From Arboricoccus pini (GTDB lineage Bacteria; Pseudomonadota; Alphaproteobacteria; Geminicoccales; Geminicoccaceae): DNA of 64,000 nucleotides. This document shows, in pieces, positions 54,007 to 62,847 of this stretch. The notes under the pieces were generated by a model that worked only from the letters and a program-made list of their open reading frames with translations, was not told the origin of the DNA and searched no databases. Location: positions 98,910 through 162,909 of the forward strand of contig NZ_FYEH01000008.1 of assembly GCF_900187945.1 (NCBI RefSeq), written 5' to 3'. The position numbers and the translations under genes were made by a program. Numbering within the stretch: the first letter of the stretch is position 1; each line of letters starts with the position of its first letter.

Positions 54007-55188
54007 TTGGAAAAACGCCGGAAAATCCCTGTCGGACTACTCTATTCGACCACGGGGCCCTACGCGCCCATGGGACAGGACGGGCTGGACGGCGCACTCC
54101 TAGCCTTCGAAGAAGCCAACGCGGAAGCGGGTCAGGGCGCAATCGAATTCGTCCCGGTCATTTCCAATCCCATGGGCGATCTTGCGCGCTATCCCTCGCT
54201 GGCGCGGCGCCTGCTACTCGAACGCGGCTGCCGCCAGCTCATGGGGACCATCACCTCAGCTGCGCGCAAGGAAGTCATCCCGACCATCGAAAAGCATGAC
54301 GGACTTCTCTGGTACACCTGTCCGCACGAAGGCTTCGAGACCAACGAGAACGTCATCTATGTGGGCGCTTGCCCCAATCAACATCTACTGCCCCTCCTTC
54401 GCTATATCCTGCCGCGCCACGAGCCGCGCCTCTTCCTTCTGGGTTCGAATTACATCTGGGGGTGGGAGATCAACAGAATCGCCCGCACTCTGACGTTGGC
54501 AGCAGGTGGCAAGATCCTGGGCGAGCGTTACCTCGGCCTGGGCGAGGTGACACCGCGGCATTTGCTGGTCGAGATCCTCCGCAAGCGTCCGGCGATCATC
54601 TTGAATAATCTGATCGGAACGTCCTGCCACGCCTTCCTGCGCGCCTTCGACGAGTTACGGCAGCTGGACCCTCTGCTGGCCGCGGACTGTCGCGTCGTTA
54701 GCTGTGATCTGGTGGAGAGCGAGCTTGCCGAGACCGGGCCGGCTGCGGCTGGATGCATCGCGGCGCTGAGCCACTTGGCGAGCCTCGATACCAAGCCCAA
54801 CCAGGCGCTCGCCCGCCGCCTGGCGGTCCGATTCGGCCCGCGAAGGACACCCTCGGCCTACGTGGTCGGCGCCTACATCGCCGCCTGGGGTCTGATCCGG
54901 GCCGTGCGCTCCTCCGGAAGCGACGCCACCGGGTCGGTCAAGCAAGCCCTGCACGACGGGCCACAAGCCACGCCGCTTGGACCACTCCACATCTCGGCGC
55001 GCGACAATTACGCGGCGTTGCCTTGCTATATCGGCGAGGCCACCACCGCTGGCACCTACCGTCGGCTGGCGGGCGGCGACGAGCTGATCGTCGGCGATCC
55101 CTACTTGGCCGACATAAATCTCGCGGCCTTCGCCGCCACGTTTCGGCCCGTTGCACCACGCACCCCGACTTTAAGGATCGTCTCGTGA
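54007..55188 (+). CDS. amiC: AmiC-type amide-sensing negative regulator
   Basis: This protein of 393 residues has the periplasmic-binding-protein fold of the AmiC/FmdD/UrtA group. It has no signal peptide, so it acts in the cytoplasm. Blocks are 'IPVGLLYSTTGPYAPMGQDG', 'NPMGDLARYPSLARRLLLER', 'TSAARKEVIPTIEKHDGLLW' and 'LFLLGSNYIWGWEINRIART'. The frame is open to 53965, but that start lies inside the leader terminator. The TTG at 54007 with a GAGGGA ribosome-binding site fits AmiC length (about 385). AmiC holds AmiR inactive until an amide binds. Its stop overlaps the amiR start. Confidence 0.87.
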   Translation: MEKRRKIPVGLLYSTTGPYAPMGQDGLDGALLAFEEANAEAGQGAIEFVPVISNPMGDLARYPSLARRLLLERGCRQLMGTITSAARKEVIPTIEKHDGLLWYTCPHEGFETNENVIYVGACPNQHLLPLLRYILPRHEPRLFLLGSNYIWGWEINRIARTLTLAAGGKILGERYLGLGEVTPRHLLVEILRKRPAIILNNLIGTSCHAFLRAFDELRQLDPLLAADCRVVSCDLVESELAETGPAAAGCIAALSHLASLDTKPNQALARRLAVRFGPRRTPSAYVVGAYIAAWGLIRAVRSSGSDATGSVKQALHDGPQATPLGPLHISARDNYAALPCYIGEATTAGTYRRLAGGDELIVGDPYLADINLAAFAATFRPVAPRTPTLRIVS

Positions 55189-55784
55189 TCGACGTGGGTA
55201 TCCCAAATTTCCAGGGCTGGCAGGCGACGATCATTCACCGCTCTGATGAGAACACCCAGCGGCTAGAGCGCCAGCTCCAACGTCTGGGGGTGGCGGCGCG
55301 CTTGATCGCCCTGGACGTCAGTGCCGTGGAGCTTAGGCGCCAGTCTACCCATATCGTCTTCTTCGATGTCGATAATGGCTATGATGGCATGCTGCCGTGG
55401 ACCGTCGGTGAAGCGCCGGTGCCGCTCATAGCGCTCATAGGCTCGGAAGCGCCGGGCCGGCTTGCCTGGCTCGTCGCGCAGAACCCGGATGCCTTCCTGC
55501 AGAAACCGATCCAGTCCTCGGGTGTCTATGCGGCCCTGACGATCGCCACTCAGGCAAAGGCGGCCCGAACACGCGTGCGAGATGAGATGGCCCGACTCCG
55601 CGAGAAGCTGGCGGCAAGACCGCTCGTCGTGCGCGCCGTCATCGAGCTGATGGCTGAGGGTCTGGATGCGGAGACCGCCCACGCGGCCCTTCGCCGTCGG
55701 GCGATGACGGCCAGGCGCAGCATCGAGCACGAGGCCGCTTTGATGCTGGCGGCGAGCAGCAGCAGCAAGGCACGGCGGGCTTGA
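55185..55784 (+). CDS. amiR: AmiR-type ANTAR antiterminator
   Basis: This protein of 199 residues has an N-terminal pseudo-receiver domain lacking the phospho-acceptor Asp pattern. A coiled-coil linker at about 120-145 ('AARTRVRDEMARLREKLAAR') and a C-terminal three-helix ANTAR domain ('RAVIELMAEGLDAETAHAAL') follow. The GTG start overlaps the amiC stop; the much longer open frame upstream is an overlap with amiC. It binds leader RNA to stop terminator formation once AmiC releases it. A leader terminator lies directly before amiC, so the likely target is its own operon. Confidence 0.9.
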   Translation: MIDVGIPNFQGWQATIIHRSDENTQRLERQLQRLGVAARLIALDVSAVELRRQSTHIVFFDVDNGYDGMLPWTVGEAPVPLIALIGSEAPGRLAWLVAQNPDAFLQKPIQSSGVYAALTIATQAKAARTRVRDEMARLREKLAARPLVVRAVIELMAEGLDAETAHAALRRRAMTARRSIEHEAALMLAASSSSKARRA

Positions 55785-56632
55785 GCGACGTTCTAAAGGA
55801 ATTCTGCCGTCGTCCGCTGGCGATGGCCGGGCTGATCATGGTCCTGCTCGTCGTGACCCTGGCGATCCTGGCCCCATGGGTGGCGCCCTATGATCCCGAC
55901 GATCAGCGCTTCGACGGCCTCACCGTCGAAGGAGCCCCCTTGCCGCCGGGCGGACCCTTCCTGATGGGCACCGACACGCTGGGCCGCGACCTCTTCTCCC
56001 GCCTGCTGTTCGGGGCGCGCACCTCACTCATGATCGGCGTCGTCGCCAATGGTGCGGCCGTCCTCATCGGCACTGCGGTGGGGCTGTTCGCGGGCTTCGT
56101 GCGCGGCTGGCTGGGTGCCCTCTTGATGCGCTTTACCGACCTCATGATGGCGTTTCCGGCCCTCCTCCTCGCCATCGCGCTGGCAGCCCTTCTGCGGCCT
56201 TCCCTGTGGATCGTGGCCTTGGTGATCGCTTTGGTGAACTGGGTGCAGATCGCCCGCATCGTCCATGCCGAGACGGTGTCGATCGCCGAGCGGGAATTCA
56301 TCGCCGCCGAGCGGACGATCGGCGCCTCGACCCTGCGCATCCTTGGCTATCACGTGGCCCCACATCTTTTGCCGACCTGCATTGTCTGGGGCACGCTCGG
56401 CATCGCCACGACGGTGCTGCTCGAAGCCAGCCTGTCCTACCTGGGCATCGGCGTGCAGCCGCCGCAGCCGTCCTGGGGCAACATCATCCAGGAAAGCCAG
56501 ACCTACTACGATTCCGCACCATGGCTCGTCTTTATTCCGGGCGCGGCCATCGTCTTGACAGCACTGGCCTTCAACCTCGTGGGCGATGCGCTGCGTGACA
56601 TTCTCGATCCGACGATGAAGGGACGGCATTGA
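55781..56632 (+). CDS. Oligopeptide-type ABC transporter permease (DppC-like)
   Basis: This 283-residue membrane protein has about 6 hydrophobic segments. The N-terminal 'LAILAPWVAPYDPDDQRF', 'LMGTDTLGRDLFSRLLFGAR' and the EAA loop 'FIAAERTIGASTLRILGYHV' are those of DppC/OppC. The TTG start overlaps the amiR stop by four bases. It pairs with the next permease to import a peptide- or amide-like solute. The link to AmiC/AmiR and acetamidase points to an amide. Confidence 0.93.
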   Translation: MSDVLKEFCRRPLAMAGLIMVLLVVTLAILAPWVAPYDPDDQRFDGLTVEGAPLPPGGPFLMGTDTLGRDLFSRLLFGARTSLMIGVVANGAAVLIGTAVGLFAGFVRGWLGALLMRFTDLMMAFPALLLAIALAALLRPSLWIVALVIALVNWVQIARIVHAETVSIAEREFIAAERTIGASTLRILGYHVAPHLLPTCIVWGTLGIATTVLLEASLSYLGIGVQPPQPSWGNIIQESQTYYDSAPWLVFIPGAAIVLTALAFNLVGDALRDILDPTMKGRH

Positions 56633-57552
56633 TGGCGCTCTATCTGCTGCGCCGGCTGGTCCAGGCCCTTCTCATTCTCCTTGGCGTCAGTCTTGTCACC
56701 TTCGCGCTCCTCTATCTCCTGCCGGCCGATCCGGTACGGCAGATCGCCGGCCGCAGCGCCACGGCGGCGACCGTCGCCAGCATTCGCCACGAACTCGGCC
56801 TCGACCTGCCCTTCTGGCGCCAGTTCCTGGTCTATCTGGGCAAGCTCGTCTCGGGAGACCTTGGCCGCTCCTATATCCAGCGGACCGAGGTCTCGACCCT
56901 GATCCTCTCGCGATTGCCGGCCAGTCTGGAACTGATGGCGGGCGGCATCGTGGCCGAGGTGGTGATCGGATTGTCGCTGGGCGTGCTGGCCGCGGTGCGC
57001 CGTGACGGGCCGATCGATCGCGGCTTGATGGTACTCTCCTTCACGGGCGTCTCCTCGCCGCAATTCGTGCTCGGCATCCTTCTCCTCTACGTCTTTGCCG
57101 TCAGGCTCCATTGGTTTCCCATCGGGGGCTATGGCAGCTTTGCTCATCTCGTACTGCCGGCGCTAACGTTGGGAATTCTCGGTGCCGGCTGGTATGCCCG
57201 CATGGTCCGCTCGAACATGATCGAGGTCCTGGGCCAGGACTATATCCGGACGGCACGGGCCAAGGGGCTGCACCGGGTGCGCATCGTGCTGCGCCACGCG
57301 CTGCCCAATGCCATGCTGCCCGTCATCGCCATGATCGGCATCGATATCGGCCAGTTTCTCTCAGGCCTCGTGATCGTCGAGACGGTGTTTCGCTGGCCCG
57401 GCATGGGCCAACTGGTCTGGCAAGCGATCGAGCGCGTCGATATCCCGATCATCATGGGGGTTACGATTGTCTCGGCCCTCATCATCGTTCTTGGCAATCT
57501 CCTGGCCGATCTGACGGCACCTTTCATCGACCCACGGATCAAGCTTGGCTGA
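56632..57552 (+). CDS. Oligopeptide-type ABC transporter permease (DppB-like)
   Basis: This protein of 306 residues has about 6 hydrophobic segments. DppB/OppB blocks are 'LLYLLPADPVRQIAGRSATA', 'FTGVSSPQFVLGILLLYVFA' and the EAA loop 'YIRTARAKGLHRVRIVLRHA'. The ATG shares one base with the previous stop (TGATG); a TTG one codon upstream is an alternative. The usual gene order dppB-dppC is reversed here. It forms the transmembrane channel with the DppC-like partner. Confidence 0.93.
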   Translation: MALYLLRRLVQALLILLGVSLVTFALLYLLPADPVRQIAGRSATAATVASIRHELGLDLPFWRQFLVYLGKLVSGDLGRSYIQRTEVSTLILSRLPASLELMAGGIVAEVVIGLSLGVLAAVRRDGPIDRGLMVLSFTGVSSPQFVLGILLLYVFAVRLHWFPIGGYGSFAHLVLPALTLGILGAGWYARMVRSNMIEVLGQDYIRTARAKGLHRVRIVLRHALPNAMLPVIAMIGIDIGQFLSGLVIVETVFRWPGMGQLVWQAIERVDIPIIMGVTIVSALIIVLGNLLADLTAPFIDPRIKLG

Positions 57553-57574
57553 TCCCACGCAAGGACAACGCCCC

Positions 57575-59185
57575 ATGCTCAAACGATGGCTTCGCAACGG
57601 TGCTCTGGCCTTGGCACTCCTGGGCGGGACGGCTCTTTCAGCCCAGGCCGGCGGAACGCTCGTCATCACCTTCAAGGACGACGTCACCACGCTCGATCCG
57701 GCGATCGGCTATGACTGGCAGAACTGGTCGATGATCAAGAGCGTGTTCTCGCGGCTGATGGACTATAAGCCCGGCACCACCGAGCTTGAGCCCTCGCTGG
57801 CGGAAAATTACGAGGTCGCACCGGACGGCAAGACTTTCACCTTCAAGATCCGCCCGGGCGTCAAGTTTCACAATGGCCGCGAGGTCGTGGCCTCGGATGT
57901 GAAATACTCGATCGAGCGGGCTGTCGATCCCAAGACGCAGGGGCCGGGTGCGGGATTCTTCAGCTCGATCGAGGGGTTCGAGGATCTGACCGGCGGCAAG
58001 AGCAAGGAGTTGAAGGGCATCGAGGTCGTCGACGATCACACGGTGCGCTTTCACCTGAGCCGGCCGGATGCAACCTTCCTGCATGTCATGGCGATCAATT
58101 TCGCGGGCGTGGTGCCCAAGGAAGAAGTCGAGAAATGGGGAGCGGACTTCGGCAAGCATCCGGTAGGCTCCGGTCCCTTCATCTTCAAGGAATGGGATCT
58201 TGGCCAAAAGCTCGTCTTTGCCAAAAACCCCGACTATTTCATCAAGGGACTTCCCAAGCTCGACGGCTATGAAGTCGAGGTAGGCCAAGAGCCGGTCGTG
58301 GCGCTTCTTCGCCTGCAGCGCGGCGAGGTCGACCTCGCGGGCGACGGTATTCCACCGGCCAAATTCAATGACGTCATGAACGACCCCGCGATGAGCGCCT
58401 TGGTTGCCAAGGGCCAGCAGCTGCACACGGGCTATATTTCGCTCAACGTCAAGATGAAGCCTTTCGACAACCTGAAGGTGCGCCAGGCCATCGGCATGGC
58501 CATCAACAAGGAGCGGGTCCTAAGGGTCATCAATAACCGGGCGACCGCCGCCAACCAGCCCTTGCCACCGGCCATGCCCGGCTACGACAAGGACTATAAG
58601 GGCCTGGCCTACGACGTGGCCGGCGCCAAGAAACTTTTGGCCGAGGCGGGCTACCCGAACGGCTTCGAGACGACGCTTTTCGTGGCTAACACCGACCCGC
58701 AGCCGCGCATCGCCCAGGCCGTGCAACAAGACCTGGCGGCGATCGGCGTCAAGGTGGCGATCAAGGCCCTGGCCCAGGCCAACGTGATCGCGGCTGGCGG
58801 GCAGGAAGACGGGGCGCCGATGATCTGGTCGGGCGGCATGGCGTGGATCGCCGATTTCCCCGATCCGTCGAACTTCTATGGCCCGATCCTGGGCTGTGCC
58901 GGCGCGGTGCCCGGCGGGTGGAACTGGTCCTGGTACTGCAACAAGGCGATCGACGATCAGGCAATCGAAGCCGATTCGATGGCCGCGCCGGAGCAAAAGG
59001 AGGCGCGGATCGAAAAATGGAAGAAGATCTTCACGACGATTCAGGACGACGAGCCCTGGGTGCCGCTGTTCAATGAAAACCGCTTCGTCCTTCATTCCGC
59101 GCGGGTGAAGGCGAGCGATGCGATCCTGACCGACCCGGTCTATCTCGTGAACTATACCAATCTCGACCTCGCGGAAGGCAAGTAA
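57575..59185 (+). CDS. ABC transporter substrate-binding protein, peptide/nickel type (SBP family 5)
   Basis: This protein of 536 residues has a signal peptide (hydrophobic about 8-24, cleavage near 'LSAQA-GG') and the two-lobe family-5 binding fold. Blocks are 'DDVTTLDPAIGYDWQNW', 'FKIRPGVKFHNGREVVASDV', 'HPVGSGPFIFKEWDLGQKLV' and 'DNLKVRQAIGMAINKERVLR'. It delivers its ligand to the DppBC-like permeases. The ATG at 57575 is preferred over the open frame at 57545, which overlaps the permease gene. The ligand is not known; an amide or short peptide is likely from context. Confidence 0.93.
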   Translation: MLKRWLRNGALALALLGGTALSAQAGGTLVITFKDDVTTLDPAIGYDWQNWSMIKSVFSRLMDYKPGTTELEPSLAENYEVAPDGKTFTFKIRPGVKFHNGREVVASDVKYSIERAVDPKTQGPGAGFFSSIEGFEDLTGGKSKELKGIEVVDDHTVRFHLSRPDATFLHVMAINFAGVVPKEEVEKWGADFGKHPVGSGPFIFKEWDLGQKLVFAKNPDYFIKGLPKLDGYEVEVGQEPVVALLRLQRGEVDLAGDGIPPAKFNDVMNDPAMSALVAKGQQLHTGYISLNVKMKPFDNLKVRQAIGMAINKERVLRVINNRATAANQPLPPAMPGYDKDYKGLAYDVAGAKKLLAEAGYPNGFETTLFVANTDPQPRIAQAVQQDLAAIGVKVAIKALAQANVIAAGGQEDGAPMIWSGGMAWIADFPDPSNFYGPILGCAGAVPGGWNWSWYCNKAIDDQAIEADSMAAPEQKEARIEKWKKIFTTIQDDEPWVPLFNENRFVLHSARVKASDAILTDPVYLVNYTNLDLAEGK

Positions 59186-60130
59186 ATGTGCGTCGCCTGT
59201 CAGCACACGATCCATAAGGCGCAAGGCCATCTGGGCTGGAACAATGCCTTCGAGCCGGCCTTGCGGGTCGCACCCGGCCAGACCTGCTTCTTTGAATGTC
59301 GAGATGCCTCGAACGGACAACTGACACCGACCTCGCGCGTGGCCGACGTCGGCACGCTCGATTTCGGTCAGGTCAATCCCGTTACGGGGCCCGTCCATGT
59401 GGACGGCGCCGAGCCGGGCGACGCGCTCAAGGTGACCATCCACCAGTTCGAGGCCTCAGGTTTCGGCTGGACCGCCAATATTCCGGGCTTCGGCATCCTC
59501 GCCGACCAATTTAAGGAAGCAGCGCTGGCCCTTTGGTCCTATGACAAGACGGGACAGGCCCCGGCTGCCTACGGCAAGAGCGCCAAAGTGCCTTTGAAGC
59601 CTATGGTCGGCACGATCGGCAACGCGCCAGCGGCACCCGGCCTGCACTCGATCATCCCGCCGAGAAGGGTCGGCGGCAACATGGACATACGCGACATCGG
59701 CACCGGCACCGAGCTCTGGCTGCCAGTCGAGGTTGAGGGCGCCCTCTTCTCACTCGGCGACTGCCACGCGGCCCAGGGCGACGGCGAAGTCTGCGGCACC
59801 GCCATCGAGACCTCCATGTCCGTGGCTGTCACGATCGACCTCGTCAAGGATGCCAACCTCGCCACGCCGCGCTTTACCACCAAGGGCCCCGTCACCCGCC
59901 ACCTGGACGAGGCCGGCTATGAGGTAACGACCGGCGTCGGCCCCGACCTCATGGCCGGCGCGCGTGACGCCGTCGCCCGCATGGTAGATCTCCTCACGGC
60001 CGAGCACGGCATGGCCCCGGAAGAGGCCTACATGCTCTGCTCCGTCTGCGCGGACCTGCGCATCAGCGAGATCGTCAACCAGCCGAACTGGGTCGTCGCG
60101 TTCTACTTCCCGCGCATCGTCTTCGCCTGA
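59186..60130 (+). CDS. Acetamidase/formamidase family amidase
   Basis: This 314-residue enzyme belongs to the FmdA/AmdA family of metal-dependent small-amide hydrolases. Recognisable blocks are 'NPVTGPVHVDGAEPGDALKV', 'GLHSIIPPRRVGGNMDIRDI', 'LFSLGDCHAAQGDGEVCGTA' (His and acidic residues of the metal site) and 'YMLCSVCADLRISEIVNQPN'. It cleaves formamide- or acetamide-like substrates to ammonia and the acid in the cytoplasm. The gene starts directly after the substrate-binding protein stop and lies inside the transporter operon, before the ATPase gene. The amide probably enters by this transporter and is sensed by AmiC. Confidence 0.93.
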   Translation: MCVACQHTIHKAQGHLGWNNAFEPALRVAPGQTCFFECRDASNGQLTPTSRVADVGTLDFGQVNPVTGPVHVDGAEPGDALKVTIHQFEASGFGWTANIPGFGILADQFKEAALALWSYDKTGQAPAAYGKSAKVPLKPMVGTIGNAPAAPGLHSIIPPRRVGGNMDIRDIGTGTELWLPVEVEGALFSLGDCHAAQGDGEVCGTAIETSMSVAVTIDLVKDANLATPRFTTKGPVTRHLDEAGYEVTTGVGPDLMAGARDAVARMVDLLTAEHGMAPEEAYMLCSVCADLRISEIVNQPNWVVAFYFPRIVFA

Positions 60131-60133
60131 ACG

Positions 60134-61768
60134 ATGCCGGCACCGCAGGCCCTGCCCCTGCTCAGGGTTGACGATCTCACCATCGACGTCCTGACCCCAA
60201 GCGGCCCTCGCCCCGTCGTCCAGCGGGTCGGCTTCACGCTCGAAGCTGGCCGCACTTTGTGCGTCGCCGGCGAGAGCGGTTCGGGCAAATCCCTGACCGC
60301 CCTCTCGCTGATGGGCCTCCTGCCGCCCCGCATCGCCAAGGTCGCGGCCGGCAGCGCCCGCTTCGCCGGCCGCGACCTCTTCCGCCTGCCCGAGCGCGCC
60401 ATGCGCCGCCTGCGCGGTGCAGAGATCGCGATGATCTTCCAGGAGCCCATGACCTCCTTAAACCCGGTCATCACGATCGGCACCCAGCTGGCCGAAGCCG
60501 TCCGCGCGCATGAGCGCCTGAGCTGGCGGGCCGCCCGGCAGCGTGCACTCGAGGCGCTGGAGGCGGTCCGGCTGACGGAACCCCGCCGCCGGCTCGACCA
60601 ATATCCGCACGAACTCTCGGGCGGCATGCGCCAGCGCGTCATGATCGCCATCGCCATGGCCTGCCGGCCCAAGATCCTCATCGCCGACGAACCCACCACC
60701 GCCCTCGACGTCACGATCCAGGCCCAGGTCCTGGACCTCATGCGCGAGCTCCAGGCCGAAACCGGCATGGGCCTTATCCTCATCACCCACGACATGGGCG
60801 TCGTCGCCACCATGGCCGACGACGTCCTCATCATGCACCAGGGCCAGACCGTCGAGACGGGCACCCGCCGGCAGATCTTCCAATCGCCCAGCCAGCCCTA
60901 TACCCAGGCCCTCCTCGCGGCCGTTCCCCGCCTGGGCGCCAGCGCCGGACCGCCGCCTTTGCGCCCGGCGGAGCGGACGCCCGTCCTTCGTGTTCGCGAC
61001 CTCGAGATCGCCTTCCCGGGCGCCAGCGGCTTCCTTCGTCCGGCCGCATCGCCCGTGCCCGTCGTCAAGGGCATCGGCTTCGACCTGATGCCGGGCGAGA
61101 CGCTGGCCATCGTCGGCGAATCCGGCTCCGGCAAGTCCACCACCGCTCGCGCCATCATGGGCCTCGTCAAGAGCCAGGGCCTGATCGAGATCGACGGCTT
61201 CAATCGGGCCAGCCACCATGGCGCCGACGTGCTCCGCCTTCGCCGCGCCGTCCAGATGATCTTCCAGGACCCTTATGCCTCGCTCGACCCCCGCATGACC
61301 GTGGGCAAGCTCGTAGCCGAACCGCTCATCGTCCACCGCCAGGCCAAGGGGCAGGCCCTTCGCCAGCGCGTGGCCGATCTCTTCGAGCGAGTCGGCCTTC
61401 TACCGGACCACATGAGCCGCCACCCGCACGAATTCTCCGGCGGCCAGCGCCAGCGCATCTGCATCGCCCGCGCCCTGGCGCTCTCGCCCAAGATCATCAT
61501 CGCCGACGAGCCGGTCTCCGCCCTCGACGTCACCGTCCAGGCCCGCATCATGCAGCTCCTGGCACGGCTCCAGGCGGAACTGGGCCTAGCCTACCTCTTC
61601 ATCAGCCACGACATGGCCGTCGTCGAGCAGATCAGCCACCGCGTCGCCGTCATGCGCCAGGGCACGATCGTCGAGATCGGTCCCGCCACGCAGGTCCTTC
61701 ATCACCCGCGCCACGCCTATACCCAGGCCCTCCTAGCGGCCGTCCCCCAGCCGGACATCGCCCTCTAG
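60134..61768 (+). CDS. Fused ABC ATPase (DppD-DppF type) of the amide/peptide transporter
   Basis: This 544-residue protein contains two complete ABC domains. Domain 1 (about 8-270) has Walker A 'GESGSGKSLTALSL' and signature 'LSGGMRQRVMIA'. Domain 2 (about 285-544) has 'GESGSGKSTTARAI' and 'FSGGQRQRICIA'. The intervening 'QTVETGTRRQIFQSPSQPYT' block is the Opp/Dpp C-terminal oligopeptide-transporter motif, repeated near the end. One polypeptide therefore supplies both ATPases for the heterodimeric permease. It starts 3 bases after the amidase gene and ends the operon. Confidence 0.95.
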   Translation: MPAPQALPLLRVDDLTIDVLTPSGPRPVVQRVGFTLEAGRTLCVAGESGSGKSLTALSLMGLLPPRIAKVAAGSARFAGRDLFRLPERAMRRLRGAEIAMIFQEPMTSLNPVITIGTQLAEAVRAHERLSWRAARQRALEALEAVRLTEPRRRLDQYPHELSGGMRQRVMIAIAMACRPKILIADEPTTALDVTIQAQVLDLMRELQAETGMGLILITHDMGVVATMADDVLIMHQGQTVETGTRRQIFQSPSQPYTQALLAAVPRLGASAGPPPLRPAERTPVLRVRDLEIAFPGASGFLRPAASPVPVVKGIGFDLMPGETLAIVGESGSGKSTTARAIMGLVKSQGLIEIDGFNRASHHGADVLRLRRAVQMIFQDPYASLDPRMTVGKLVAEPLIVHRQAKGQALRQRVADLFERVGLLPDHMSRHPHEFSGGQRQRICIARALALSPKIIIADEPVSALDVTVQARIMQLLARLQAELGLAYLFISHDMAVVEQISHRVAVMRQGTIVEIGPATQVLHHPRHAYTQALLAAVPQPDIAL

Positions 61769-61875
61769 CGCACCGGCCGCCAAGCCCTTCCAAGCTAACG
61801 TCACAGCGCCTAGATCCCGGAGTGAACGCGACCGCGCCCAACCCTGGCCAGGTCGCACAAGCCCATGAGGACGAC

Positions 61876-62154
61876 ATGCCGGACGGCCCCCGCATCGCCA
61901 TCACCTATTGCCGCCAATGCAACTGGCTATTGCGCGCCGCCTGGATGGCGCAGGAACTCCTGTCCACCTTCGGCGAAGATCTGGGCGAAGTCGCCCTCAT
62001 CCCCGCGACCGGCGGCGCCTTCTCGATCGAACTCGACAGCTGCCTCCTCTGGGAGCGCAAGCGGGATGGCGGCTTCCCCGACGCCAAGGCCCTGAAGCAG
62101 CGCGTCCGCGACCAGCTCGACCCCGCCCGCGATCTCGGCCACACGGATCGCTAG
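61876..62154 (+). CDS. SelT/SelW/SelH-family (Rdx) protein, cysteine form
   Basis: This small protein of 92 residues has a thioredoxin-like selenoprotein W fold. The redox motif is 'ITYCRQCNWLLRAAWMAQEL', a CxxC in place of CxxU, followed by 'IPATGGAFSIELDSCLLW' and 'GGFPDAKALKQRVRDQL'. The function of this bacterial family is poorly known; thiol redox activity is assumed. The ATG at 61876 with an upstream TGAGGA sequence is preferred over the GTG at 61822. It follows the amide operon by about 100 bases on the same strand and may be independent of it. Confidence 0.88.
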   Translation: MPDGPRIAITYCRQCNWLLRAAWMAQELLSTFGEDLGEVALIPATGGAFSIELDSCLLWERKRDGGFPDAKALKQRVRDQLDPARDLGHTDR

Positions 62155-62235
62155 GCAAGCTCGAGCCGCCCCGGAACGCTTAACAGCCGCGCCGCCAGGG
62201 ACCCCAGACGGCCCAGGCCACTGGACGAGCGCCGA

Positions 62236-62799
62236 TCAGCTGCTCTGCCGCGGCGGCCGCCTTGCGGCCACCTGCCGCTTGCTCGCCGGGGCAGCCAGGC
62301 TGACCGTCGCGTTGGCCTCCGCCTTGCGCCGCGTCGGTCTCGCCGGCGGCGGTGAGACCTCCTCGACCTCGTCAGCCGCTACAGTCCGCCCAAGGCCGAT
62401 CTTCAACGCCAGCTCGGAGCGCCGCTCGGCGTAGGATGGCGCCACCATCGGATAATCAGGCGGCAAACCCCATTTGCGCCGATAATCGGCGGGCGTCAGG
62501 TTGTAGCGGATGCGTAGATGTCGCTTCAGCGTCTTCAACTTCTTGCCGTCTTCCAGGCAGATGATGAAGTCTCTGTGCACTGATTTCTTGATCGGCACCG
62601 CCGGAAGCAATTGCGGCGCCGGTCCCGGTTCCGGTTCCCGGCCCTGCGCCTGTAACGACGCGAACACCCCGGTGATCAGGCTGCTCAGGTCATTGATGTC
62701 CACGCTGTTGTTCGCCACATAGGATGCGACGATGTCCGTTGTCTGCGTAAGCAGCTCCTTATGGTCTATCGGCGACTTCTCATTGGGTTCGGACATCAC
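62236..62799 (-). CDS. MucR/Ros family zinc-finger transcriptional regulator
   Basis: This 187-residue protein has a central Ros/MucR domain: 'SVHRDFIICLEDGKKLKTLK' followed by 'RHLRIRYNLTPADYRRKWGL', which includes the single prokaryotic zinc finger, and 'PPDYPMVAPSYAERRSELA'. The C-terminal tail is Pro/Arg/Lys-rich. In Alphaproteobacteria these proteins repress exopolysaccharide, motility and virulence-like genes by binding AT-rich DNA. It is divergent from cobF with 48 bases between the start codons. The second Met is an alternative start. Confidence 0.93.
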   Translation of the reverse strand: MMSEPNEKSPIDHKELLTQTTDIVASYVANNSVDINDLSSLITGVFASLQAQGREPEPGPAPQLLPAVPIKKSVHRDFIICLEDGKKLKTLKRHLRIRYNLTPADYRRKWGLPPDYPMVAPSYAERRSELALKIGLGRTVAADEVEEVSPPPARPTRRKAEANATVSLAAPASKRQVAARRPPRQSS

Positions 62800-62847
62800 A
62801 AGCCTTCATCTTCGAGTTCAGAAAACATTACATAAGAGCTAGCTCGC

